Part shown: in pieces, positions 1-9,989 of the stretch
How the letters are laid out: each line of letters starts with the position of its first letter
Position numbering within the stretch: the stretch's first letter is position 1
Origin: Gnetum montanum
Lineage: Eukaryota; Streptophyta; Gnetopsida; Gnetales; Gnetaceae
Reading direction: 5' to 3'
Length of the DNA: 64,000 nucleotides
Assembly (NCBI GenBank): GCA_015680685.1
Contig: MNCI01011451.1
Location: forward strand, 133,983-197,982
Program-made: the position numbers and the translations under genes
The notes under the pieces: model-generated
Told to the model about the DNA's origin: nothing
Database searches by the model: none
The model's input: the letters and a program-made list of their open reading frames with translations, nothing else

Positions 1-1297
1 TTTCTTCCCTATAATGATAAATTGAATGGGAACTTATTCTGTTAAGAACCATCTAACTATGAATCATAATTTAAAGTGGACTTTGGTGGCGAGTGAGCCA
101 CACTAATTACTAGAAAGATGAAACTCTAGTAACTAATGTTATTCTTGCCATCAAATTTTGCACCAATTTGTACACATAGTCATGAAGCACAATTAAAAAA
201 AGCTCTTATTTTATTCATTGTTTCATGTTATAAACTCTAAAAAGTGATGTCTAGAAGGATGGAGACACAATGATCATCACCTAAGTCTTATTTCATTTAT
301 CATATTTTACATATTTTAATGGAATTAATTTTTTAAAAAGATATTAAATTATATCTACATATGATTCATGAATCTATAACAATGAGAAATATCTTTTAAA
401 ATTTATTTAAGACCATTATATGTACATAAACTTCATACATAAATAATAGGTGAGGATAAAGTAAATAATAGAAATGAATAACAATATATGCATAGTCCCA
501 TATTAAAGAGGTGATGATAATGTAAATAATCTAAATAAGTGTCCTCTCTACATTGATAAATTAAATGAGAACTTGTTTGATTAAGAACTATCTAACTACG
601 AATCATGATTTGAAATGGACTTTGGTGGTGATTTAGCCACACTAATTACTAGAAATATCAAGCTCTAGTAACTGGTGTTACAATTGCCATCAAAGTCTAC
701 ACCAACTTGGTACACATAGTGATGAAGCACACTCAATCCAAGCTTTTATTTTATTCATTGTTTCATGTTATCAACTCTAAAAAATGATATTTAGAAGGAT
801 GGAGACACAATGGTAATCACCCATCATCCATCATCTATGTCTTATTACATTTATCATATTTTAATTGAATTAATTTTTAAAACACATTTAAATTATATCT
901 ATATACAATCCATGAATCTATAACAATGAGAAATATCTTTTAAAAACTATTTAAAACCATTATATGTACATAAGCTTCATACATAAATAATAGGTGAGGA
1001 CAAAGTAAAGAATAGAAATGAATAACAATGTATGCATAATCCCATATTGAAGATACAATGATAATGTAAATAATATAAGTGAATGTCTTTTCTTCATTGA
1101 TAAATTAAATGAGAACTTGTTTGATTAAGAACTATCTAACTATGAATCATGATTTTAAATAGACTTTGGTGTTGATTTAGCCACACTTATTACTAGAAAG
1201 ATCAAACTCTAGTAATTGGTGTTACTCAATCATCATCAAAGTCCCCACCAACTTTGTAGACATAGTGATGGAGCACAATCATATTAAGTTCTCATTT
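1..1297. repeat. ~540-bp tandem repeat, about 2.4 copies
   Basis: Three successive copies can be aligned by eye. The landmark TGATAAATT recurs at about 15, 554 and 1098 (spacing 539 and 544), followed each time by a block with CATCTAACTA or TATCTAACTA, a block ending in GCCACACT and a block with AAGCACA. The third copy stops at about 1297, exactly where the protease-like reading frame begins. No coding capacity is visible. The left edge lies outside the window. Confidence 0.85.
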
Positions 1298-1331
1298 TAT
1301 AATGTAGGCATCATCCAAATCCAAATCCACT

Positions 1332-1919
1332 ATGTGTTTATGGATATGTGTCATCCCTTTCTCTATTGTGGATAAGCTAAGTTTGGTCGACCAAATCAAA
1401 CCCACAGCAACATCATGCCTAAAGTCATTCAATGGGGCACGGGTCGTGGTGAATGGCATGGTCCATATTGACTTCATGGCAGGGGATCATTTCCCTACAA
1501 ACACAACGTTTATCATGGTCAAGGAGATGCTCAGGTTTAACCTGATCTTGGGGAGGTCATGGTTGGCATAACTTAGGGTTGTCTCTTCTCCTATTCATTA
1601 AGAGATCCATCTACCCTATGCAGGCAAGGAGGTGGTGATCCATGGCAATAAGGTAGTGACACAGGCTATCAACAACGTAAACATGAAACAAGTCTCAAAG
1701 GTCATAACCTATGAGAATGAAGCACTTGTCTCTACACACACTAACCATCTAGCAAGAGAATCGGCTCAACATGCTGGTTCAGAAAATGAAAACACATGGG
1801 CTGAGTTTCCCTTCCAAGCGGGGGACAATGATATAGACGAAGGTCTTGGAAAAGCACCTCGGCCTTACCCGTCACCTAACCCACGATGGTTCAAGAAGAA
1901 GCTACGCATAGCATCGTAA
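1332..1919 (+). pseudogene. Ty3/gypsy (Tat-lineage) aspartic protease remnant and linker, element T1
   Basis: This is the C-terminal half of a retroviral-type aspartic protease followed by a linker. The recognisable part is the block ending in FNLILGRSWLA (to 1571), the typical ILGRxWL close of plant Ty3/gypsy proteases. The catalytic D-S/T-G loop would lie upstream, but the sequence there is the tandem repeat, so the protease is N-terminally truncated and gag is absent. In-frame stops occur at 1569-1571 and 1599-1601; the second is shared with the H copy at 62132-62134. The linker continues as PIH-stop-EIHLPY and an ORF at 1632-1919 ending in basic residues. The role would have been polyprotein maturation. 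It is not functional now. Confidence 0.8.
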
Positions 1920-2048
1920 CCCCACTATTTCTTGCCTAGTCACCATTCTTTGTACATTTACTACATTTTTTTTTACATCCATCTATCGACACTAGGTCCT
2001 AATTAGTCATTCTCTAAATTGTTGGCGTATCACTTCCTTTACTATGCA

Positions 2049-2167
2049 ATGGCCCGAAATGGCCTAAAAATACACTATCATACTGATGGCCCGAAATGGC
2101 CTAAAACTAGCAGGGGCCTAAAATGGCCTAAAACTAGCCATGGCTCGAAATGGCCTAAAACTAAAAC
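2049..2167. repeat. Short tandem array of GGCCCGAAATGGCCTAAAA units
   Basis: Four imperfect copies of a 25-38-bp unit built on GGCCCGAAATGGCC lie between the protease linker and the 3' end of the antisense gene. Each unit contains an imperfect GGCC...GGCC palindrome. The second Tat copy has one comparable stretch at about 62767-62790. Confidence 0.8.
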
Positions 2168-2565
2168 ATCAAAAACAAAAACTTAACATAAAATTCATCA
2201 TGTAGACAATGCATAAGTTAGCATAGAACCAATTCCTTTACCAAAATTCTCCTTTTTCATTCAAATCTTTTGTCATTTAAACAATCTTTGCAAAAATTCT
2301 ACAAAAAATTCAAAATTTCAAAAAAATCCCATGCTGTCATGGGTTGTCTTCACTTGCATCATCTTCTCCTGCATCGTTTTCTCCTACATCATTCCCTTAT
2401 GCATCGCCTTCCTCCGTATTATCCTCTACCACCTCTTCATTCCCGCCCTCTATGGGCCCTGCATCTTCATTCGAAACCTGCATTGTAAAAGTGAAGTAGT
2501 TAGCTAGGGCAACACACACAAGCTACAATAGAGCATAAGCATTAACACAGTAGAAAGTGACTAAC

Positions 2566-3386
2566 CTGAGATGGCCCTATGTCCATCTCGAAGGGTATGT
2601 GATCTAAACCGATCCCGAGGTAGTGCTAGACCTTATCCTCCATGATATTTGCTCAATGCCTATCTCCTGGTTCAGCATCTGCAACAGCTTTTTCCTTTTC
2701 GATGGTTGTCCATCTTAGCAGTCCCAGAGAAAAGGAGGCAGTAGTGGTCTCACATGTGGGAAGATCAACTTCCCCTTTAGGAGATTTAGTGACCTTTACC
2801 TTCTCCATAAACTTGTTATAGGCCTCAGAAGTGCCAATGGCATTTACAAATGCTTTATAGGTAAATGCCTCCACAAAAGCATCCTTGTATAATTTGTGAT
2901 AGGTGGAACATTCCAGTTTATACATATGTTTATGGTTTTTCTAGGAATGCCCCCATTCATAAACTTTGGCACTGTAATCTTTCCAGTCTTGGTTCTTTTG
3001 GGCCAACAAGTCCATTTGCATTCATTATTCTATTATTTCTCAGCTAGCTTCATTATTGTGCTGCACACCTATCCAATACCTAGCATAATCTATCATAGCG
3101 ATGCACCAACTGCCATCATTAGTATCACAGGCCATGAGGAATTCGTTTCTCGATTTGAGGTCTTCCACCGTAGCGCTTAGTTCAGCCTTCTCCTTTTAAG
3201 CCTTCTGGACCCATTTCCATAGGTCCTCATTGACGCGCCTACACTCCCACAAGGAGCACGTCGAGTGCAAAGCGCATTTGCTGGCCTCTTTGTATATACG
3301 ATGAGGCACCTTGGCCACTTCTGGCTGGAATGTAGGCATGGCACCAACTTTCAAAGCCCGTGTCAGGTCCCATTTGAGTCGATAGG
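2566..3386 (-). pseudogene. Exon 7 of the antisense gene: coiled-coil segment
   Basis: One reading frame, interrupted only by stops, runs the whole 821-nt exon. It starts AYRLKWDLTRALKVGAMPTF after acceptor GTGGTGATAG. The middle is heptad-like and charged (KAELSATVEDLKSRNEFL, later DWKDYSAKVYEW and HKHMYKLECSTYHKLYKDAF), consistent with a coiled coil. The end includes a TGA after GDRH and then ANIMEDKV. The same landmarks (DYNAWVIE, HKKMYKAE, GDVD-stop-VNIFEDQ) occur in the same order at 63302-64000, with the stop at the equivalent codon. Donor is CTCAG|GTTAGT. Confidence 0.65.
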
Positions 3387-3712
3387 CTATCACCACAAAA
3401 AAAGCACATCATTCACATTAGCATAGCAAGGTTAGAAAACTCAAGAACTCTAGCGTAGCAACATGCAAGTTCCTAGTGTAACTACTTACCCACTTTAGGA
3501 TTGACCTACTTGAGATGGCCGATCATGTCGTCAATGATCCCCTGCATGAATGTAATCTTGTTGGGGGTCTCGGCCCATGGTTCCAAGTGAATCAGAGGGG
3601 GTCCTGCAACATTAACAGTGGTGTCTGTCATACAACTAAACATGTCAACAATGACCGAGGTGAACTATGATAAGGCTATGAGTAAAGAAAATGACAGTAT
3701 AAGGGCCCCTAC

Positions 3713-4185
3713 CCAGTAAATCCTCAAGGGTGATAACAAGGGGATCGCCCATTGACATGTCATCAAATAGGTTGTCAAACTCACCAGTTTCTAATTGCAG
3801 TTCCCCTCCTTTTTAACTCAAAACAATAGTAGCACCTTTAGCATTTGTCCGCTTCCCCAATGTTGAATTGTGTTTGGCAAAGGGATCTCTAGAAGAAGTC
3901 CCTTCCAGGTTGATGCGGGCTTCTTCTTTATTTGTTGGCACATTTCCTTTTGAGGCACCATCATTCTCTTCATCCATAGGAGACTCCTCTTCATCTCCAA
4001 AAACATCATCCTCGTTAATAGGAGGATTTTCCTTGACAACAAAAGCCCCTCCCTTAGTGGCAAGATCTCCTTCCCTCTTTATTGGGCCCTTTCTTCTAAG
4101 ACTAGGGCCTCTACGTCTTTATTTGTCACCCCCATCTTGGGGGCCGATACTTCTTCATCACCTTCTTTTTCTTCCTCTTCTTCCT
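3713..4185 (-). pseudogene. Exon 5 of the antisense gene: acidic segment
   Basis: Begins after TTTTTTGCTACCAG with a run of Glu codons (EEEEEKEGDEEV) and continues Glu/Asp-rich (NEDDVFGDEEESPMDEEND) to EFDNLFDDMSMGDPL, ending at donor CTGG|GTAGGG. Two internal stops are present. The composition suggests an acidic disordered region, as in chromatin- or transcription-associated proteins, but no named domain is recognisable. The following join to exon 6 (3603-3490) keeps the frame. Confidence 0.6.
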
Positions 4186-4329
4186 CTGGTAGCAAAAAAC
4201 ATATTTGCATTAGCTTAAACCAAGTTAGCTTAAAGTAGGTGCCACGCTATGCTACACTACTTAGAGTAGCATAGCGTAGCAGGAATTAACAAAATAGGTG
4301 AAGAAATTAGCATAAGCAAAAGCATTTAC

Positions 4330-5381
4330 CGATGGGAGGTTGCATCCTGCATAGCTTAAACTGCAGTGTCTACCCTTTTTCTTCTTCTATACAGTGGGTT
4401 TCCTCAGCTGAAGGAGGCCTCTTTCACAGCAACTTAGTGGCCACTGTTTCAGCAATAAGACGTTTCCCCTGTGATACGCTATCGGCAGCAGTAGGGGGTG
4501 CCTCTCCTATGCTATCTTGGCCACGAAAGTTGCGGGCCGCCTGATCCTTAGTCATCATAGAGAACGACTCCCCAATAGCTTCTAAGGGATCTTGGGCTTA
4601 AGTGGCCTGAAGGATTTGGCAGATCCATGGTTTGGAAATCTGATTGCAATTCCACATAACCCAGACTCCATTCCCATGGACTACCAAAAACTCCATGAAA
4701 TGCCACAAATAGGCTATGTAAAAAGCATAGTGCACATTGAAACAGGACTCCTGCTTCTTATGAATCATCACAATTTTAGTTTGTAGGCCTTTGCACAGAT
4801 ACCTAGCCCAGTTGTAGCAAGCCCCCTCTTCCATGACCTCTTGCATCACCTAGGCTTGCTCAATCCCAAGAATCTTTCCTTGGGAAAGTAGCTAGGGAAA
4901 AGCACGAGCACAGAAGATGGGATAAACCTCTTTGGCGGGTCTCGGCCTAATCTTCTTCATGGAAATCCCCTTTCACTCTTTGGAAATCCTTAGCCACTCC
5001 TTAGTGTCCTTCTTCTAAAGGTTCAGCTCTTTCCTGGTCTTTGACCCTATGAGAATGCCATCAGCAGGGACACCAAAAAGGTCTGCGAGTAGCTGGTCAT
5101 TGATTTCAATGACCATCCACACACCTTGTACACGTGTGTGGAAGCAGTCTACCTTGTCGAAAAATAAGTCAGCTAGGGTAAGCATCTCAGTGGTAGGGAT
5201 GCTTAGATTCAGGGCCAAGAACAAATCCATGAGCCCAACATCTTGAAGATTCTTGAGCAGGGATTCCGAGGTTGCGCTGCATATCCAATGTTGGCTCTCA
5301 TCTACCCCCCATACTTGAAGAAGATGTTGGCTTCCTGGTTCCTAGAGGTTATCACCATCACCTCTTGGGACTTCTTCACTC
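4330..5381 (-). pseudogene. Exon 4 of the antisense gene: accessory-ORF-like domain
   Basis: The longest exon. It opens in the frame carried from exon 3 (GVKKSQEVMVITSRNQEANI), shifts frame, then runs through LALNLSIPTTEMLTLADLFF, a hydrophobic RVQGVWMVIEINDQLLADLFGVPADG-type block at 5230-5015, and a later block beginning EEGACYNWARYLCKGLQTKI. The pattern 'R-G-V-x2-I-x4-x-L-L-x2-L-F/L-G-V/L-P' followed by an N-W-A helix resembles a domain I associate with accessory ORFs of plant retroelements (annotated 'putative plant transposon protein'). That assignment is inference. Stops at 5017-5015 and shortly after sit at plausible CAG or TGG codons. The donor at the 3' end is CG|GTAAAT. Confidence 0.5.
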
Positions 5382-5842
5382 CTATAGTAGTTTGCATAGA
5401 AGCAGTTAGCAAAAAAGAAAGAAAACACAAAAAACACAAAAACAACAATGACACCTGAACATGTAGTAACTACTGTTTAGCTTACCAAGCTTAAACGGTG
5501 ATGGGAATGGCAGAAGATTGATCAAGACATCTTCAACGGTGATCGGTTTGAAGGGTGCCCATCCCTCATCCAACCAACCAGACTCCTTGTATCTATTGTA
5601 GAGTCTGGGATACTGGGTTGGATAGGTGTGGTACTCAACCCTACACTAACCTATCACACCTGCACACATATTCTCAGCCGAACAAAACTCCCACAGTGCC
5701 ATTCATGCCAAGGTCAACACATCCGTATCATCATGAAGCCCATCCTCGTTGATGTAAATCCTAGTAACAAAAATGCACCATTAACATTTGGTTAGCGTAG
5801 CAAATATTGCATAGCATAGTGGAACATGGCTACAAAACTCAC

Positions 5843-6276
5843 CTGCCAGCACTGTAAACTGTTCCCTGTGGGTTTTGGAAGCATGTTCCCATATGATGTA
5901 TAATAAACAACGTGTTGCATACTCGAGCATATCCTCGATCCAAGCCAAACGCCTCAAATTTCTAGGGCATTGACTGGATCCTTCTCACTGCCTGCTACTG
6001 ATTTCCCCATCTATCAAATATCTCAGAATATCCTGATTTTCCCTAGGCAACAAGGTTTCTATTATGGTGGCTTCTACTTCCTCTGCGAGGTGTGACCAAA
6101 TGATCACACTAAAGTGTTTGAGGAGGAATTGTAGGAACTCCTATGCTCCTTCCCTGAACCAAACCGCCTGCTCCCCCACACATGTATGGGGAGGACGAAC
6201 ATTGGCCACTAGTCCACTCATGCAACACAAGACCCCTACAATTTCTAGGATAATTAAAATTGGCCTTAGCGTTACC
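5843..6276 (-). pseudogene. Exon 2 of the antisense gene: FCP1/NIF phosphatase-like domain
   Basis: Read in the frame fixed by splicing from exon 1, the exon gives a hydrophobic strand ILIILEIVGVLCC, about 20 variable residues, then EQAVWFREGA, a stop, and EFLQFLLKHFSVIIWSHLAE. The order matches plant FCP1/NLI-interacting-factor-like HAD proteins: strand with D-x-(D/N)-G, then R-P-x2-x-EFL-x-F, then F-x-V-x-(V/I)-WS. The catalytic Asp of the first strand is replaced (E, with V two residues on), so a phosphatase would be inactive. The frame is lost in the last third of the exon. The domain call rests on motif order alone and needs a profile search. Capture of a host gene is the likeliest origin if it is correct. 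Confidence 0.5.
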
Positions 6277-7068
6277 CTGCATAACACAATAGCAAATGTT
6301 AGCATCATTTTCAAGTGCAATTCACACATAGCATAGCAAAACTAGCATTTTACCAAATAGCATAGCACAATCCTATTCTTGTACATAGCGTAGCAAAAAC
6401 ATGAAGGAAATAGTATAGAAAAATTAGCTTAGCATAGCAACCGAGTGATTAGCCCTAACAAAGTGAGTAACATTATGCCCTGACATAACACGTGTCACAC
6501 TATCACATCACGCATGGCCAAACCCTCCTGAGGGTCCTACGCTACGCCATTTGAATGCCAAGTTTCTCAAATCGTACAAGCCTCTATGGTAATGACAGTC
6601 GCAGCGATGGTGGTCTAGGGGACCTTACATGCAACTTTAGCATAGCGTTTGTACATCTGCCACGGCCGAAATGGCAACAGCAATGATGTAAGGGCCAAAA
6701 CAATGACAACGCGATGAAAGAAAACACAGACAACTAAAACTAAATTGTAGAAACAAAAATAAGAAAAATAGAAACAATAATAGAAGCATGAGGAAACAGA
6801 AGAAGCATAGCAGCCTACCGAGTCAACGGTGTCTCCTCTGGCACCGCTATGTGTGCTTGGGTCATGCGCCCTAGGGTTTTCTTCACTTCATCAACCTTAG
6901 TGAGTGCCAAATGTTTGTGTTCCTTCTTGGGAGCCATCGTCTTGGTTGCTAACTCTTCCCTTGTTGCTATGACAAAATTGCTTTACTCTCTATTGGCACA
7001 ATCGCTCTATGCTTTGAATGGGCTCTACGGTGTTACGATGAAAATGACGAGTTTACCAAGGCTTAATC

Positions 7069-7080
7069 CCTATTTATAGC
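7069..7080 (-). promoter_or_regulatory. TATA box of the antisense gene
   Basis: On the minus strand the sequence reads GCTATAAATAGGGA, a near-perfect plant TATA box about 130 nt upstream of the ATG at 6937. This predicts a start near 7040 and a leader of about 100 nt. It points away from the RT gene, so this promoter is independent of the LTR. Confidence 0.7.
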
Positions 7081-7081
7081 T

Positions 7082-7700
7082 ACAAGGGTGAAAAGAAAAC
7101 TTATCATTCTCTCTTTCCATTTAATGTGGCGTATGTTGTGCAGCGTAGCATGCCTGCCATGACATGGTAACACTATTTGCATTAAAATAGGTGGGCCTGG
7201 GTGAAGAACCTTCACATGCTTCAAGATAGCCATTTACCTTCCCAAAAAAAATATCTAGTAAATGATCCAAAAAGACCTTACACTAGCACTCCTAGTGTAT
7301 AGTTTCACTCTAGTTAGTAGTCCGCAATGACGTTAAACTAGCAGTTTCGACCTTGTACGTGTTCATAGTCCGCAATGACATTAAACTAGCAGTTTCATAT
7401 TTTTTTTACATTAGCATTTTTGCATTTTTACACTAGTAGCTTTTTTTTCTTTATACTAGTAGTTTTGCATTTCACGTCTAGGTAGTCCACAATGACATTA
7501 AACTAGCAGTTTTACATTTTCACATCGATTGTTTTGCATTTTTTAGAAGCTTTGCATTTTTACGTCTTAATGGTCTACCATGACCTTAAACTGGTGAATT
7601 TTAAGCCTTGCATCGTACTTTATTGATTACATCTCATTGCTACTTTGCAAATTTTCATTATACACGATTACTACCAACAGGTACCTTTTAACCAGACTTT
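7082..7700. repeat. Spacer with short repeats between the antisense promoter and RT
   Basis: No gene. From 7316 to about 7600 a unit of the form AGTCCGCAATGACNTTAAACTAGCAGTTT recurs imperfectly four times (about 7318, 7368, 7481, 7570), separated by T-rich runs. The same core (ATGAC...TAAACTAGCA) forms the larger array after integrase at 11213-11690. Confidence 0.7.
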
Positions 7701-7727
7701 CATCTCATTTTGGTAGGTTGAGCAAGA

Positions 7728-8945
7728 ATGGAAATCCATCGTGATCTCTCTTCACCTTTAGCTTTAGCAAGTCCACATGGCAAGCTCATGAGACAACTGA
7801 GCCTAGATCTAATAGACTGGGAATCACCCACAATTAGCACCATAGCATCCTTAGAAACATCCCTAGATTGGCCTAAGCATCTAGTCCAAACCCTAGATTT
7901 AGAGGCTGGGGATGTAACTGAGGATCCTCTCATCGAGATGCCTGTGACCACATCTAGGGGGAGTTAAAAACATTAAAACTTAGTTCCCTCCTAGATTCAT
8001 AGACACACAAATATGTAACCAAAATTCTACAAGATAACGTCGAAGTCTTTGCATGGTCATACAGCGACATGCCAGGTTTAGATCTAAGGTTGATACAACA
8101 CAACATCGTCTTAGACCTAGGCATGAAAGCAGTTAAGTAGAAGGCTCATAAGGTTAAACCAGAGATCACATTGGCTGTACGGGATGAAATCACCAAGCTA
8201 TACCAAGCTGGTTTCATCTGAGTATTTGATTACTCAAAATGAGTGTCCAACATCTTTGTAGTTTCTAAGAAAACGAGAGGAATAAGAATCTGTATAGACT
8301 TCCGAGATCTGAACAAGAAAACCATCAAAGATGATTTTCCACTTTCAAGCGTTGATCAACTCATTGACACTACAATTGGTCATGCTCTATTATCCTTCAT
8401 GGATGGTTTCTACGGCTACAACCAAATTTGCATTAACCTAAAGCATCAGTTAACAACAACCTTCATGACCCCATGGGGTACCTTTTGTTACACATGATGC
8501 CTTTTGGGCTTAAGAACGCCAAAGAAACCTACCAACAAGCCATGAATTACATCTTTAGTGACTACATCTTAGAAACATTGAACGACTATGTGGATGATAT
8601 AGCGGTGAAATCTAAAGAAGTTGCTGATCATCCCAACAATCTAGGTGTAGTCCTCAAATGTTGTAAAATGCACGACTTATGCCTCAATCCTAAAAAGTGT
8701 GTCTTTGGGGTGAGAACTGGATGCATGTTAGGGTTTGTGGTATCGAAGGCCGGAATACGGGTGGACCCTGATAGAGTTAAGGCCATCGTCAACCTGGCAC
8801 CTCCTACAAATCTTAAGGAATTGCACTGGTTACAAGGTAGGGTACAGTTCATTAGAAGGTTTATAGCAAAATTGACCAACAAGTTACACCCCATGCAACA
8901 TCTACTAAAGAAAGGGTTAACTTCAAATGGACACCACAGTGCCAA
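7728..8945 (+). pseudogene. Reverse transcriptase, element T1 (Ty3/gypsy)
   Basis: RNA-dependent DNA polymerase. An N-terminal extension (7728-7967) precedes the core. Core motifs read in two frames: RGIRICIDFRDLNKKT (fingers), ALLSFMDGFYGYNQI (the palm motif A Asp is in FMDG), PWGTFCY, then after a one-base frame change at about 8497, MPFGLKNAKETYQQAM and the catalytic YVDD at 8587-8598, ending with LNPKKCVFGV and the thumb region IRRFIAKLTNKLHPM. Upstream stops at about 8219 and 8239 look like TGG changed to TGA. The catalytic aspartates remain, but the frameshift and stops make this copy inactive. Similarity to plant Ty3/gypsy RT is unmistakable. Confidence 0.92.
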
Positions 8946-8949
8946 CAAG

Positions 8950-9356
8950 CCTTCGATGATCTAAAAAAGGACCTCTTGCACCTCCCAACTATTTACCCAC
9001 CATAGAGGGATAACCCTTTCTTCATCGAGCTTGCTACCTCAGACAAGTCTATCACGACACTGTTATGTTAGAAACAAGATGAAAATTTTGAGATACCAAT
9101 GTACTACATAAGTCATGCACTGATAGCATATAAAGTGGAATACAATGAGATGGAGAGAAACTTCCTTACCTTAGTGTTTACATTAAAGAAGTGGAGACAC
9201 TACCTATTTCATAGTAAAATTAATATTATTTTCAAAAGCAACATACTCCAGGCTATCACAAACAATCTGTACGAAAGCAGTAGGATAGCCCGATGGAAAG
9301 CAATAATAGCGGAATTTGATTTGCATTATATAAGTCAATCATTGATGAAAGGTTAA
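8950..9356 (+). pseudogene. RNase H domain, element T1
   Basis: The domain directly follows RT and shows the plant gypsy signature YYISHAL, then VEYNEMERNFLTLVFTLKKW and HYLFHSKINIIFKSN, closing with RIARWKAIIAEFDLHY. It normally degrades the RNA of the RNA-DNA hybrid. Upstream of 9099 the frame is broken by a stop at about 9069. The order RT-RNase H is standard. Confidence 0.85.
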
Positions 9357-9469
9357 GCCATAGCAATACAACTTACAACCTCACCTTTTGATGATCAAGC
9401 GATCATAGACCCCGAATTCCTAGACGAGCATGTTAGCACTATCAACATCATCCCATCGCATCTCGAAGC

Positions 9470-9850
9470 CACTTTGCATTTCGACAGTGCCTTGACTACG
9501 TGAGGGGGTAGTGTAGCTACATCATTTCATTCCCCTCTATGGAAATGCATCCTTTAACTTATTGTTTCACGTTTCCTTATACAAAAAACATGGCAGAGTA
9601 CAGGGGGTTACTTAGGGGCCTTCTAGCTGCCCAAGCACTACACATACAACACCTAGCGATTCGTGGAGATTCACAACTAGTTATGAATCAAATCACCAAG
9701 GTCTATGCCTACAAAGCTACACACCTACAACCCTATTGCAACTTAACAAAAAGCCTACTCAAATAGTTTGCAACTATGGATGTGCACCACGTGCCACGTA
9801 ACGAAAACACTGTAGCAGACACCTTTGCCAACCTAGCATTAAATATTCCA
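9470..9850 (+). pseudogene. Second (archaeal-type) RNase H, element T1
   Basis: A second RNase H of the kind that defines plant Tat-lineage elements. The four acidic positions can be seen in order: Asp in LHFDSAL (about 9480), Glu in NMAEYRGLL, Asp in IRGDSQLVMNQ, and Asp in NTVADTFANLAL after HVPRNE. The usual VH-VPR-x-EN-x2-AD ending is present. A frame change near 9540 and a stop at about 9764 interrupt it. This domain assigns T1 to the Tat group, which lacks an integrase chromodomain, in agreement with the integrase below. Confidence 0.8.
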
Positions 9851-9989
9851 TCACACTTGTTCACAAGTTTGCCAACCTTGATTATTCAGTGTACTGAGCC
9901 TATCACTCAAGAGAGACACATAGCCTCTGTTAGTGCTATGGATACCCAGGAGTGGTATGCCAACATTAAAGCTTACCTGCAACATGGCT

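Larger units (their letters stand above)
2337..6937 (-). pseudogene. Eight-exon gene antisense to the retrotransposon, between protease and RT of T1
   Basis: A complete split gene lies on the strand opposite to pol. Predicted exons are 6937-6819, 6276-5843, 5760-5486, 5381-4330, 4185-3713, 3603-3490, 3386-2566 and 2477-2337. The ATG is at 6937 (protein starts MAPKKEHKHLALTKVDEVKK) and the terminal TGA at 2339-2337. Donors are strong (GTGAGT at 5842, GTAAGC at 5485, GTAAGT at 3489) and acceptors follow pyrimidine-rich tracts (TTATGCAG before 6276, TTTTACAATGCAG before 2477). The frame is kept across exon joins 1/2, 3/4, 5/6, 6/7 and 7/8. Content in order: basic start, FCP1/NIF-like exon, a segment resembling plant retroelement accessory ORFs, acidic exon, coiled coil, acidic tail, roughly 1,100 residues. 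Several internal stops and at least two frameshifts mark this copy as decayed. The function is unknown. Related sequence at 63118-64000 shows it is a family trait. Confidence 0.75.

Noticed and set aside
3868-4218. 116-codon plus-strand ORF rich in Ser/Pro/Leu
   Set aside because: It is the complement of the acidic exon 5 of the antisense gene, which is supported by splice sites and frame continuity.
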